Shown here: one piece after another, positions 52,514 through 61,151 of the stretch
Layout of the letters: each line of letters opens with the position of its first letter
Position numbering within the stretch: the stretch's first letter is position 1
From: Achromobacter sp. MFA1 R4
Lineage (GTDB): Bacteria; Pseudomonadota; Gammaproteobacteria; Burkholderiales; Burkholderiaceae_B
DNA: 64,000 bases
Reading direction: 5' to 3'
Assembly (NCBI RefSeq): GCF_900156745.1
Contig: NZ_LT707065.1
Location: 3,844,001 to 3,908,000 of the forward strand
Program-made: the position numbers and the translations under genes
Notes under the pieces: generated by a model
What the model was told of the DNA's origin: nothing
The model's database searches: none
What the model saw: the letters and a program-made list of their open reading frames with translations, nothing else

Positions 52514-53281
52514 ATGCCCAACACCCCGGATTCCCTGACCGCCGACAGACCCGCCGCGGCGCCCTATCGCCTGCTGGTGGTCAACGGCAACACCACCGCC
52601 ACCCTCACGGACAGCCTGGCCGGCCAGGGGCGCACGTTCTTCGGCACCGCCGTCCAGCTTCGGAGCGTCACCGCGCCCTTCGGCCCCGCCTACGTCGCCA
52701 GCCGGGCGGACGCGGCCCTGTCGGCGCACGCGGTCCTGGCCGCCGTCGAATGCGAGGCGGCGCAGGCGGAGCTGCCCTTCGAGGCCTGCGTACTGGCCTG
52801 CTTCGGCGAGCCGGGTATCGGCGCGGTGCGCGAGCGGCTGAATGCGCCCGTGGTCGGGATGGCCGAAGCGTCCATCATGACGGCCATGCAGCGCGGCGAC
52901 CGCTACGCCATCGTGACCGTGGGGCAGCGCTGGCCCGGCATGCTGCGCGAGCAGATCCGCCAACTTGGCGTGGAATCGCGCTGCGCGGGGATACGGGCGC
53001 TGCCGGGCAATGCGCTGGACTATGCGTCGCGGTCGTCCGACGCGGCGGCCACGGTGGCCGGCGCGCTGGACGCGGCGGCGGAGCAGGGCGCCGACGTGGT
53101 GATCCTGGCGGGCGCCGCGCTGGCGGGCTACCTGCCCAGCCTGCCACGCCCGCCGCGCGTGCCCGTCATCGATTCCTACCGGGCCGCGCTGGCGCAGGCG
53201 CTGGCCCTCGCGTCGCTGGAACGGGCAAATTACTTTGCATACACCAGGTCGCGCAGCCCCAGCGACAGTCCTGGCCAGTAG
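52514..53281 (+). CDS. Asp/Glu/hydantoin racemase family protein with one active-site cysteine
   Basis: A 255-residue racemase-fold protein. LLVVNGNTTATLTDSLAG is the N-terminal nucleotide-like loop typical of the family, and FEACVLACFGEPGIGAVRE supplies the first catalytic cysteine. The second half (ADVVILAGAALAGYLPSL) has glycine/alanine where racemases carry the second cysteine (VILGCAG-type). The enzyme may therefore be a decarboxylase, isomerase or a one-base variant rather than a two-base racemase; maleate isomerase and arylmalonate decarboxylase show that one- and two-cysteine variants exist. Its 3' end overlaps dctM by 52 bases, tail to tail. Confidence 0.82.
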   Translation: MPNTPDSLTADRPAAAPYRLLVVNGNTTATLTDSLAGQGRTFFGTAVQLRSVTAPFGPAYVASRADAALSAHAVLAAVECEAAQAELPFEACVLACFGEPGIGAVRERLNAPVVGMAEASIMTAMQRGDRYAIVTVGQRWPGMLREQIRQLGVESRCAGIRALPGNALDYASRSSDAAATVAGALDAAAEQGADVVILAGAALAGYLPSLPRPPRVPVIDSYRAALAQALALASLERANYFAYTRSRSPSDSPGQ

Positions 53282-54507
53282 GTGATGAGCAGCAGGCACA
53301 CGATCACGACGGCGACAAACGGGATCAGCGGCTTGATCAGGCGCTCCAGCGGCAGTTTGGCCACCGCGCTGGCGGCGAAGAGGTTCACGCCGAACGGCGG
53401 CGTGATCATCCCCAGCGCCAGGTTGACCACCATGATGATCCCGAAGTGCACCGGCTCGACGCCGAATTTCAGCGCCACCGGCAGCAGCAGGGGCGCCAGC
53501 ACCACGATGGACGCCGAGGTCTCGATGAACATGCCGATCACGAACAGCGCGGCGTTCATGCCCATCAGGAAGGTGAACTTGGTGTCGAAGATCTGGGACA
53601 GCCACACGCCCAGCGCGTCCGGCACGCCGGCGCGGTTGAGCAGGAAACTGAAGACGCCCGCGTTGGCGATCACGAACATGATGACGGCGGTGGACACCAC
53701 CGACTTGTGCAGCGTGACGGAAAGCTGGCGGAAGCTGAGGCGGCGGTAGATGAACTTGCCCACGAACACGGCGTACATGACGGCCACGACCGAGGCCTCC
53801 GTGGGGGTGAAGATGCCGCCGTAGATGCCGCCCAGGATGATGACGGGCATCAGCAGCGCCAGCCAGGCGTTCTTGAAGGCCGGCCACAGCGGCAGGCGGC
53901 CTTCGCCGTCGCGCTTGCCCAGGTTGTTGCGCTTGGCATAGAGCCAGACGTAGAGCATCAGCGCCGCGCCGATCAGGATGCCGGGCATGACGCCGGCAAT
54001 GAAGAGCTCGCCAGTGGAGGTGTCGGTGGACACGGCGTACAGGATCATCGGGATCGACGGCGGGATGATCACGCCCAGTTCGGCCGCGCTGGCCTGCAGC
54101 GACGCCGCGAAGGGCGCGGGGTAGCCGTGCCGGATCATGGCGGGGATCAGGATCGCGCCGACCGCGAAGGTGGTGGCCACGCTGGAGCCCGCCACCGCCG
54201 CGAAGATCATGCAGGTCAGCACGCAGGCGCACGCGAGTCCGCCCTGGATGCCGCCCACCACGCTCTTGGCGAACTCCACCATGCGTTCCGAGATGCCGCC
54301 GGCTTCCATCAGGTTGCCAGCCAGGATGAAGAAGGGAATGGCGACGAGGGGGTACTTGTCCAGCGCGGCATACAGTTGCTGGGCGACGACCACCCACGGC
54401 AGGCCGGCGGTGCCGACGCCCGCCAGGCTGGCCAGTCCGATCGACACGGCGACCGGCACCGACAGCCCGAAGAAAATCAGCATCGAGACAATCATTAATT
54501 GGGACAT
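53230..54507 (-). CDS. dctM: TRAP transporter large permease (DctM)
   Basis: A 425-residue TRAP-type large membrane subunit with about twelve spans (MSQLMIVSMLIFFGLSVPVAVSIGLASLAGVG). It forms the sodium-coupled translocation pathway. Recurring GIITPPFGVNLF-like segment GMITPPFGVNLFAASAVA and AELGVIIPPSIPMILYAVSTDTSTGELFIAGVMPGILIG are the family signatures. Last gene of dctP-dctQ-dctM, 36 bases after dctQ. Its 3' end overlaps the racemase gene on the other strand. Confidence 0.94.
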   Translation of the reverse strand: MSQLMIVSMLIFFGLSVPVAVSIGLASLAGVGTAGLPWVVVAQQLYAALDKYPLVAIPFFILAGNLMEAGGISERMVEFAKSVVGGIQGGLACACVLTCMIFAAVAGSSVATTFAVGAILIPAMIRHGYPAPFAASLQASAAELGVIIPPSIPMILYAVSTDTSTGELFIAGVMPGILIGAALMLYVWLYAKRNNLGKRDGEGRLPLWPAFKNAWLALLMPVIILGGIYGGIFTPTEASVVAVMYAVFVGKFIYRRLSFRQLSVTLHKSVVSTAVIMFVIANAGVFSFLLNRAGVPDALGVWLSQIFDTKFTFLMGMNAALFVIGMFIETSASIVVLAPLLLPVALKFGVEPVHFGIIMVVNLALGMITPPFGVNLFAASAVAKLPLERLIKPLIPFVAVVIVCLLLITYWPGLSLGLRDLVYAK

Positions 54508-54543
54508 GGCGATATCTGCTGCAGGGGTTCTTTGAGGGACGGC

Positions 54544-55044
54544 TCAGCCTTGCGCGTCGTTGCGCACGGGGACGTCTTCTTCTTCGCCCGCGCACCAGCG
54601 GGCCAGTACGGCAATGGCCGCAAGCGTGGCGCCCACGGGAATCGCCAGGTAGATCCAGGAAATGGAAATGTCCAGGCTGGGCACGGTCTGGAAGCGCACG
54701 CGGTAGGTCATGTTGCCGCCGATCCAGGCCAGAAAGCCCAGGAAGCCGGCGCAGACCAGGCCGATGACGGCTTCAAGCACGCGGCGGCGCTTGCCGCCCA
54801 GCAGGTTGCGCAGCAGTTCCACGCTGATCATGGCGCCGTGGCGAAAGGCCAGCGCCACGCCCAGCAGAACGGTCCAGATCAGCAGCGCGCGGGTGAGGAC
54901 CTCGCTCCAGTCGGCGGGCGATTGCAGCACGAAGCGGGCGATGACCTGGTAGAACGCGGCGGCCGCGGCGGCCACGAGCAAGAGTTGGGCCAGGACCGAG
55001 ACCAGCCTGAACAGGCCTCGGTCGAAAGCGCAGAGCAAACGCAT
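54544..55044 (-). CDS. dctQ: TRAP transporter small permease (DctQ)
   Basis: A 166-residue, four-span small TRAP subunit. It starts MRLLCAFDRGLFRLVSVLAQLLLVAAAAAAFYQVIARFVLQSPADWSEVLTRALLIWTVLLGVALAFRHGAMISVELL, the standard DctQ pattern including the W-EE/D-like and HG-I-VE blocks. The ATG at 55044 was chosen for length; an upstream frame extends to 55089. A charged tail (AGEEEDVPVRNDAQG) follows the last span. Middle gene of the TRAP operon. Confidence 0.92.
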   Translation of the reverse strand: MRLLCAFDRGLFRLVSVLAQLLLVAAAAAAFYQVIARFVLQSPADWSEVLTRALLIWTVLLGVALAFRHGAMISVELLRNLLGGKRRRVLEAVIGLVCAGFLGFLAWIGGNMTYRVRFQTVPSLDISISWIYLAIPVGATLAAIAVLARWCAGEEEDVPVRNDAQG

Positions 55045-55147
55045 GGTAAATCCTGGTGGCGATAGTCGCGTAAGAGGCGGGGCGGCCACGCGGCGCGCGC
55101 CGGTTCCGCCCGCAGGACGAGCGGCCCCGCTCGGGGGCCGCGCCTGC

Positions 55148-56122
55148 TTACTTGGTGTCGCGGATCGAGTCGATCAGCTTCTTGTCGAACTTCTTGTAGT
55201 ACTCGGGGTAGGCCGGTTCCACGGCGGCGGCGAAGGCGGCGCGGTCCACTTCCGTCACCTGCATGCCTTCCTTCTTGAGTTGCTCGACGCCTGTCTTTTC
55301 GATGTTGTCGACGTAGGCGCGCATGGCCTGCGCCGATTCCTTGCCGGCTTTGTCGAAGTTGGCCTTGTCGGCGGCCGACAGGCCTTCATAGACGTTGGCG
55401 GACATCAGCACCAGGGCCGGGCCGTAGACGTGGCCGGTCAGGGACAGGTACTTCTGCATCTGCGACAGCTTGGCCGACGTGATCACCGACAGCGGGTTTT
55501 CCTGGCCGTCGATCGTGCCCTGCTGCAGGGCGGTGGCCACTTCGGGCCAGGCCATCGGCGTGGGCAGGATGCCGATCTGGCGGAAGGCGGTGATGTGGAT
55601 CGGGTTCTCGGTGGTGCGGATCTTCAGGCCCTTGGCGTCGGCCGGGGTCTTGACCGGGCGCACGTTGTTGGTCAGGTGGCGAAAGCCCTGTTCGCCCCAG
55701 GCCAGCGCCACGATGCCGCGGCTGGGGAACTTGGCCAGCATGTCCTGGCCGATCTTGCTGTCCAGCACCTTGCGGGCGTGGTCCAGGTCGCGCAGCAGGA
55801 AGGGGATGTCGAAAACGCCGGTCTCGGGAACAAAATTCAGGGTGGCGCCTGTCGAAACGATGGCCAGGTCGATCGTGCCGATCTGCAGGCCTTCGATGAC
55901 TTCGCGTTCGCCGCCCAGCGCGCTGTTGGCGAATTGCTGGACCTTGAACTTGCCGTTGGTGGAGGCCTCGATGGACTTGGCCATCGCTTCGGCGCCGGCG
56001 CCGTAGTGCGACGAGGTCGACAGGGCGTAGGCCATCTTCAGGGTGGTCTGGGCCGCCGAGGGCAGGGATGTGGCGGCCGCGCAGGCGGCCAGAATCGTGG
56101 CAGCAAGCCAGGATTTACGCAT
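55148..56122 (-). CDS. dctP: TRAP transporter substrate-binding protein (DctP)
   Basis: A 324-residue periplasmic receptor. Signal MRKSWLAATILAACAAATSLPSAAQ; then TTLKMAYALSTSSHYGAGAEAMAKSIEASTNGKFKVQQF. The carboxylate-binding arginine is in GLKIRTTENPIHITAFRQIG, with AWPEVATALQQGTIDGQENPLSVI close by. It leads the dctPQM operon, which reads leftward toward the racemase gene. The ligand is probably a small organic acid, perhaps the racemase substrate. No two-component partner is adjacent. Confidence 0.94.
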   Translation of the reverse strand: MRKSWLAATILAACAAATSLPSAAQTTLKMAYALSTSSHYGAGAEAMAKSIEASTNGKFKVQQFANSALGGEREVIEGLQIGTIDLAIVSTGATLNFVPETGVFDIPFLLRDLDHARKVLDSKIGQDMLAKFPSRGIVALAWGEQGFRHLTNNVRPVKTPADAKGLKIRTTENPIHITAFRQIGILPTPMAWPEVATALQQGTIDGQENPLSVITSAKLSQMQKYLSLTGHVYGPALVLMSANVYEGLSAADKANFDKAGKESAQAMRAYVDNIEKTGVEQLKKEGMQVTEVDRAAFAAAVEPAYPEYYKKFDKKLIDSIRDTK

Positions 56123-56224
56123 TGTCTTCTCCGGAATTGGTTATCTTTAGGGGCGGCTTTGCCTCCCGCCCCGGGATGATATCGGGATTCGGACGCCCTA
56201 CAGGCCCTTAGTTAACATAGATGA

Positions 56225-58756
56225 ATGATGGATTTCCCTGATATGTCACAGGCCAAGCGCCCCGGTTTCTGGTCCACATTGCGCCTGGGCGCCCGGATGA
56301 TGATGCGCGACGCGCGCGCCGGCGAGCTGCGGCTGCTGGTCCTGGCCCTGGTGGTGGCGGTGGCGGCCGTGACCAGCGTGGGGTTCCTGGCCGACCGCGT
56401 CGGGCGGGCGCTGGAGCGCGACGCCGGGCAGATGCTCGGCGCCGATCTGGTGCTGGACGCCGACGAGCCCGTTCCCGCGGCGTTCAAGGACGCGGCGCGC
56501 GAGCGGGGGCTTACCGTGTCCAGCACGTGGCAGTTTCCCTCCATGGTGGGAGCGGGCGACGGCGCGCAGCTTGCCGCGCTGAAGGCCGTGGAGCCGGGCT
56601 ATCCGCTGCGCGGCGCCTTGCGGGTCGCGGATGCGCCGTTCGCGCCCGATGCCCCCACCCGCGATGTGCCGCCCGAAGGCGCGGTCTGGGTCGACGGCCA
56701 GTTGCTGGCGCTGTTGAACCTGAAAGTCGGCGACAGCCTGAATGTGGGCGACGCCCGCCTGCGCATCGACCGCGTCATCACCTATGAGCCCGACAAGGGC
56801 ATGCAGTTCGTCAACGTCGCCCCGCGCGTGCTGCTGCGCGCCAGCGACCTGCCGGCCATCGGCCTGATCGCGCCCGGCAGCCGCATCGGCTATGCCATGC
56901 TGGTCGCCGGCCAGCCCGACGCCGTGGCCGGGTATTCCACCTGGCTGAAACAGAACCTCAAGCGAGGCCAGAAGGTGGCCACGCTGGAATCGGGCCGACC
57001 CGAGGTGCGCCGCACGCTGGACCGCGCGCAGCGCTTCCTGTCGCTGGTCGCGCTGCTGGCGGTGCTGATCTCGGCCGTGGCCGTGGCGCTGGCGGCGGGC
57101 CGGTACATGACGCGCCACCGCGACGGCATCGCGGTCATGCGCTGCCTGGGCGCCGTGCAGTCGCAGGTCTCGCGCATGCTGACGCTGGAATTCACCCTGG
57201 TGGGACTGTTTTCGTCCGCGGCCGGCTGCCTGGTCGGCTACGCGGTGCACCAGGTGCTGGTGATGCTGCTCGGGTCGGTCATCGACACGACCTTGCCGGC
57301 GCCGTCGGCCATTCCGGCCCTGCAGGGCGTGCTGACCGGGGTGCTGCTCCTGCTGGGGTTCGCCCTGCCGGCGCTGGCGCAACTGCGGCACGTGCCGCCC
57401 GCCCGGGTCCTGCGGCGCGATGCGGACACGATCAGCGCGCGCAGCGCCTTCGGCTACACGCTGGGCGCGGCGGGCTTTGCGCTCTTGATCTGGTGGTTCG
57501 CGGGCGATGCCAAGCTGGGCGGGGTGGTGGCGGGCGGTTTCCTGGGGGCGTTCGGGGTGTTCGCCCTGGTGGCGTGGCTGTGCATCCTCGGCCTGGCGCG
57601 GGTGCGCCGGCTGGCTGCCGGGCTGCCCGCGCTGCGCTTCGCGCTGGCGGGCGTGGTGCGCCGCCGGGCGGCCACCATCACGCAGGTCTGCGCGCTGGCC
57701 GTCGGATTGATGGCGCTGCTGTTGCTGACCATGACCCGGACCGACCTGATCCAGGGCTGGCAGCGCACCATGCCGCCCGACGCGCCCAACCGCTTCCTCA
57801 TCAATGTGCAGCCCGACCAGCGCCAGGCCGTGACGGACGCGCTGACGCGCGAAGGGCTGGGCCGCATCACGCTGTCGCCGATGGTGCGCGGGCGGCTGAT
57901 CGCCATCAACGGCAAGCCGGTCGGGCCGGACGATTACGAAGAGCCGCGCGCCAAGCGCCTGGTGGACCGCGAGTTCAACCTGTCCTATGGTGAGACGTTG
58001 CCTTCCTCCAACCGCATCGAGCAGGGCCGCTGGCTGGCGCCGGGCTCGGCCGAGGTCTCGCTGGAGTCGGGGCTGGCCCAGTCCCTGCGCATCAACCTGG
58101 GCGACAAGATGCGTTTCGACGTGGCCGGCCAGCAGGTCGAGGTGGCCGTGACCAGCCTGCGCCGGGTGGATTGGGATACCATGCGCGTCAATTTTTTCGC
58201 CATCCTGACGCCCGCCGCGCTGGCCGACATGCCCCAGAGCTGGATCACCTCGTTTTACCTGCCGCCTGACAAGGCGGCCGTGCTGCCCGCCCTGGTGCGG
58301 GAGTTCCCGAACCTGACCGTGTTCGACGTGGGCGCCATCCTGCAGCAGTTGCAATCCGTGCTGAACGAAGTCGGCCGCGCGGTGCAGCTGCTGTTCATGT
58401 TCACGCTGGCCGCCGGCGTGCTGGTGCTGTCCGCGGCGCTGACCGCCACGCGCGACGAGCGCATGCGCGAGGCCGCCGTGCTGCGCGCGCTGGGCGCCAC
58501 GCGGCGCCAGCTTGCCCGGTCCCAGCGCATCGAGCTGTGGGCCGTGGGCGGGCTGGCGGGCCTGCTGGCGGCCGCGGGTGCCACGGCGATCGCTTGGGCT
58601 TTATCAACCCAGGTGTTCGACTTCGCCTTTACGCTCAGCCTCTGGCCCTGGCTGGCGGGCATCGGCACGGGCATGCTGGGCGCCTGGGCCGGCGGGGCGC
58701 TGGCCCTGCGCGGCGTCCTGCGCACGCCGCCGCTCGTCACCCTTCGAGAAACCTGA
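56225..58756 (+). CDS. FtsX-like ABC transporter permease (YbbP-like)
   Basis: An 843-residue permease of the MacB/FtsX superfamily with two periplasmic core domains and about ten spans. It starts with the TM helix RLGARMMMRDARAGELRLLVLALVVAVAAVTSVGFLADRVGRAL; ARYMTRHRDGIAVMRCLGAVQSQVSRMLTLEF and RDERMREAAVLRALGATRRQLARSQRIELWAVGG are the paired FtsX domains. E. coli YbbP pairs with the ATPase YbbA, but no ATPase is adjacent here, so the partner must lie elsewhere. The ATG overlaps the following globin start by four bases. Function unclear. Confidence 0.9.
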   Translation: MMDFPDMSQAKRPGFWSTLRLGARMMMRDARAGELRLLVLALVVAVAAVTSVGFLADRVGRALERDAGQMLGADLVLDADEPVPAAFKDAARERGLTVSSTWQFPSMVGAGDGAQLAALKAVEPGYPLRGALRVADAPFAPDAPTRDVPPEGAVWVDGQLLALLNLKVGDSLNVGDARLRIDRVITYEPDKGMQFVNVAPRVLLRASDLPAIGLIAPGSRIGYAMLVAGQPDAVAGYSTWLKQNLKRGQKVATLESGRPEVRRTLDRAQRFLSLVALLAVLISAVAVALAAGRYMTRHRDGIAVMRCLGAVQSQVSRMLTLEFTLVGLFSSAAGCLVGYAVHQVLVMLLGSVIDTTLPAPSAIPALQGVLTGVLLLLGFALPALAQLRHVPPARVLRRDADTISARSAFGYTLGAAGFALLIWWFAGDAKLGGVVAGGFLGAFGVFALVAWLCILGLARVRRLAAGLPALRFALAGVVRRRAATITQVCALAVGLMALLLLTMTRTDLIQGWQRTMPPDAPNRFLINVQPDQRQAVTDALTREGLGRITLSPMVRGRLIAINGKPVGPDDYEEPRAKRLVDREFNLSYGETLPSSNRIEQGRWLAPGSAEVSLESGLAQSLRINLGDKMRFDVAGQQVEVAVTSLRRVDWDTMRVNFFAILTPAALADMPQSWITSFYLPPDKAAVLPALVREFPNLTVFDVGAILQQLQSVLNEVGRAVQLLFMFTLAAGVLVLSAALTATRDERMREAAVLRALGATRRQLARSQRIELWAVGGLAGLLAAAGATAIAWALSTQVFDFAFTLSLWPWLAGIGTGMLGAWAGGALALRGVLRTPPLVTLRET

Positions 58757-59178
58757 TGACGTCCCGCGTCCATTCCATTTCAGAACCCGTGGAAAATTCC
58801 CGCACCGTGTTTGACCTTCTTGGCGGCGAAGCCGGCGTGCGCGCCCTCGTCGACCGTTTCTATGACTTGATGGACATGGAGCCCGACCTCAAGGCGCTGC
58901 GCGCCGCCCACGGCCCCAGCCTGGATGCGGCGCGCGACAAGCTGTTCTGGTTCCTGTGCGGGTACTTCGGCGGTCCGGACCACTATATAGAACGCTTCGG
59001 CCATCCCCGGTTGCGGGCGCGCCACCTGCCGTTCTCTATCGGCGAGGTCGAGCGCGACCAGTGGGTGACGTGCATCGGACGCGCCATGCAAGACGAGGGC
59101 ATCGAGCCCGTCCTGGTCGAGCGCCTGCTCGAATCCTTCTACGGCGTGGCCGACTGGATGCGCAACCGTGAAGGGTGA
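58756..59178 (+). CDS. Group II truncated hemoglobin
   Basis: A 140-residue 2-on-2 globin. It starts MTSRVHSISEPVENSRTVFDLLGGEAGVRALVDRFYDLMD; the proximal histidine is in LRARHLPFSIGEVERDQWVTC, and the tryptophan of RDQWVTC is the WG8 typical of group II. Likely role is oxygen or NO handling, protecting the cell from nitrosative stress. The ATGA start overlaps the FtsX stop, and its 3' end overlaps kdkA by 11 bases, so the three genes form one translationally coupled unit. Confidence 0.93.
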   Translation: MTSRVHSISEPVENSRTVFDLLGGEAGVRALVDRFYDLMDMEPDLKALRAAHGPSLDAARDKLFWFLCGYFGGPDHYIERFGHPRLRARHLPFSIGEVERDQWVTCIGRAMQDEGIEPVLVERLLESFYGVADWMRNREG

Positions 59179-59899
59179 TGATCGTTCCGGCGCGCGGCGC
59201 ACGTCCTGGACCGGCCCCTTGGCGGGCGCCATGCTCAGCGATGCCGGCCGCCTGGCGGACGCCGGTCCGGAAATCTTCAATCCCGCGCACTACGGCGAAC
59301 TGGCGCGTCCGGTGGACGCCGGCGGACGCCAGGCTGCGTGGTTCGTGCAGGGCCAGGGCTGGCAGGGCGTGCTGCGGCGCTACCGCCGCGGCGGCATGAT
59401 CGCCCGCATCAGCCGCGACGCCTATCTCTGGAACGGCGAATCCCGCACGCGCAGCTTCCGTGAATACCGGCTGCTGGCTGCGCTGCGCGCGCAGGGGTTG
59501 CCGGTGCCCGCCCCGCTGGCCGCCGCTTACTGGCGGCAGGGCCCGATCTACCGCGCGGCCATCGTCGTCGAGCGCATTCCCGGCGTGCGCCCCTTGGCGC
59601 AGGCGCTGTCCGAGCCCCTCTGGCAGCCCGTGGCCGACGCCATCGCGCGCATGCACCGGGCAGGCGTCTGGCATGCCGACCTGAACGCGTTCAACATCCT
59701 CATCGGCAATGACGGCCGGGTCTGGCTCATCGATTTCGACCGGGGCACCCAGGGCGCGCTGACCGACCGGCAGCGCCAGGCCAACCTGGAGCGGCTGCGC
59801 AGGTCGTTGCGCAAGGTGGGCGGCGAGGCCGGCGAACGGTTCTGGCTGCGGCTGCGGGACAGCTACTGGACGGCGTGGGGCGTTGGAATCCAGCCCTGA
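59168..59899 (+). CDS. kdkA: 3-deoxy-D-manno-octulosonic acid kinase
   Basis: A 243-residue kinase of the lipopolysaccharide core family (WaaP/KdkA) that phosphorylates Kdo of lipid A-Kdo. The lipid-kinase motifs are RRYRRGGMIARISRDAYLWNGESRTRSFREYRLLAALRAQGL, the catalytic HADLNAFNILIG and WLIDFDRGTQG. KdkA is known from Haemophilus and Bordetella, whose single Kdo is phosphorylated. The start is GTG at 59168, overlapping the globin gene. The function fits a cell with a Bordetella-type core. Confidence 0.9.
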   Translation: MKGDDRSGARRTSWTGPLAGAMLSDAGRLADAGPEIFNPAHYGELARPVDAGGRQAAWFVQGQGWQGVLRRYRRGGMIARISRDAYLWNGESRTRSFREYRLLAALRAQGLPVPAPLAAAYWRQGPIYRAAIVVERIPGVRPLAQALSEPLWQPVADAIARMHRAGVWHADLNAFNILIGNDGRVWLIDFDRGTQGALTDRQRQANLERLRRSLRKVGGEAGERFWLRLRDSYWTAWGVGIQP

Positions 59900-60042
59900 C
59901 CGGCCGATCCGCTCGCGGACGCAGGCCCGGGGAATGGCGCCATTTACCCCCCAAAGTTGGTCAGGTGATCGCTAAAAAGCTTTATCATTTCGCCTTTTGG
60001 TACTTCTGTCGCATACGGCATAGAGCAAGGGGGCTGGTCATA

Positions 60043-61146
60043 ATGAAACTGAAGGCGGGAATGCGCTGGGCGCTCGGCGCGGTGCTGGTTGCGGCGGCCA
60101 CATCGACGGCCGTGGCGCAGAACAAGGTCGTCAACGTCTACAACTGGGCCGAATACACGGCGCCGGACACGATTCCGGGTTTCGAAAAGGAAACCGGCAT
60201 CAAGGTCCGCTACGACGTGTACGACAGCAACGACGCGCTGCAGGCCAAGCTGCTGGCCGGCAAGTCGGGTTACGACGTCGTTGTCCCGTCCACCCATTAC
60301 GCCTCGCGCCAGATCGAGGCGGGCCTCTTCCAGAAGCTGGACAAGTCCAAGATCCCCAACTGGAAGTACCTGGATCCCGAAATCATGGCGCTCGTCGCCA
60401 CGGTCGATCCCGGCAATGAACACGCCATTCCCTGGGGCTACGGCACCAACGGGCTGGGCTACAACGTCACCAAGGTCAAGCAGATCATGGGCGACGACGT
60501 GGACCTCGCCAGCTGGGACATGCTCTTCAAGCCCGAGAACGCCGCCAAGCTGAAGGAATGCGGCATCTCCATGCTGGACGAAGCCGCGCAGGTCTTTCCG
60601 GCCGTGCTCAAGTACCTGGGCAAGGATCCCAACAGCACCAATGCCGCCGACTACCAGGCCGCGATGGAAGTCCTGAAGAAGATCCGCCCGTACATCCGCC
60701 AGTTCAGCTCGTCGGGCTACATCGACGAGCTGGCCGTGGGCGACCTGTGCATGGTCTACGGCTTCTCCGGCGACGTCATGATCGCCCGCAAGCGCGCGCA
60801 GGACGCCAAGAAGCCCTACGAAGTGAACTACTTCATTCCCAAGGGCGGCGCGCCGGCGTGGTTCGACCTGATGGTCATCCCCAAGGACGCCCCGCACCCC
60901 GAAGAGGCGCTGGCCTTCATCAACTACATCGAGACGCCGAAGGTCCACGCGGCCATCACCAACACTATGTTCTACCCCAACGCCAACAAAGAGGCGCGGC
61001 AGTACGTGAACAAGGACGTGGCCGACAATCCCATGATCTACCCGCCGGCCGAGGTCTCCAAGACGCTGTACGTGATCAAGGCGCTGCCCTTGAACATCGC
61101 GCGCCTGCAGAACAAGTTGTGGTCCGAGCTGAAGTTGGGAAATTAG
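60043..61146 (+). CDS. potF: Putrescine-binding periplasmic protein
   Basis: A 367-residue polyamine receptor. The signal MKLKAGMRWALGAVLVAAAT ends near residue 25 (TAVAQ). The mature start is NKVVNVYNWAEYTAPDTIPGFEKETGIKVRYDVYDSNDALQAKLLAGKSGYDVVVP, the PotF/PotD type. Aromatic and acidic ligand residues lie in WGYGTNGLGYNV, YIDELAVGDLCMVYGFSGDV and IPKGGAPAWFDLMVIPKDA; PotF selectivity for putrescine is inferred from the GLGYN and GAPAWFD blocks. It heads the potFGHI operon. Confidence 0.93.
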   Translation: MKLKAGMRWALGAVLVAAATSTAVAQNKVVNVYNWAEYTAPDTIPGFEKETGIKVRYDVYDSNDALQAKLLAGKSGYDVVVPSTHYASRQIEAGLFQKLDKSKIPNWKYLDPEIMALVATVDPGNEHAIPWGYGTNGLGYNVTKVKQIMGDDVDLASWDMLFKPENAAKLKECGISMLDEAAQVFPAVLKYLGKDPNSTNAADYQAAMEVLKKIRPYIRQFSSSGYIDELAVGDLCMVYGFSGDVMIARKRAQDAKKPYEVNYFIPKGGAPAWFDLMVIPKDAPHPEEALAFINYIETPKVHAAITNTMFYPNANKEARQYVNKDVADNPMIYPPAEVSKTLYVIKALPLNIARLQNKLWSELKLGN

Positions 61147-61151
61147 TCATC

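Noticed and set aside
52483..54498. 671-codon open frame on the plus strand
   Set aside because: It runs through the racemase gene in another frame and antisense to dctM; composition is Gly/Arg/His/Gln-rich without motifs.
56246..58354. 702-codon open frame on the minus strand
   Set aside because: It lies wholly opposite the FtsX-like permease gene and has a histidine/arginine/glutamine-rich, non-protein-like composition.
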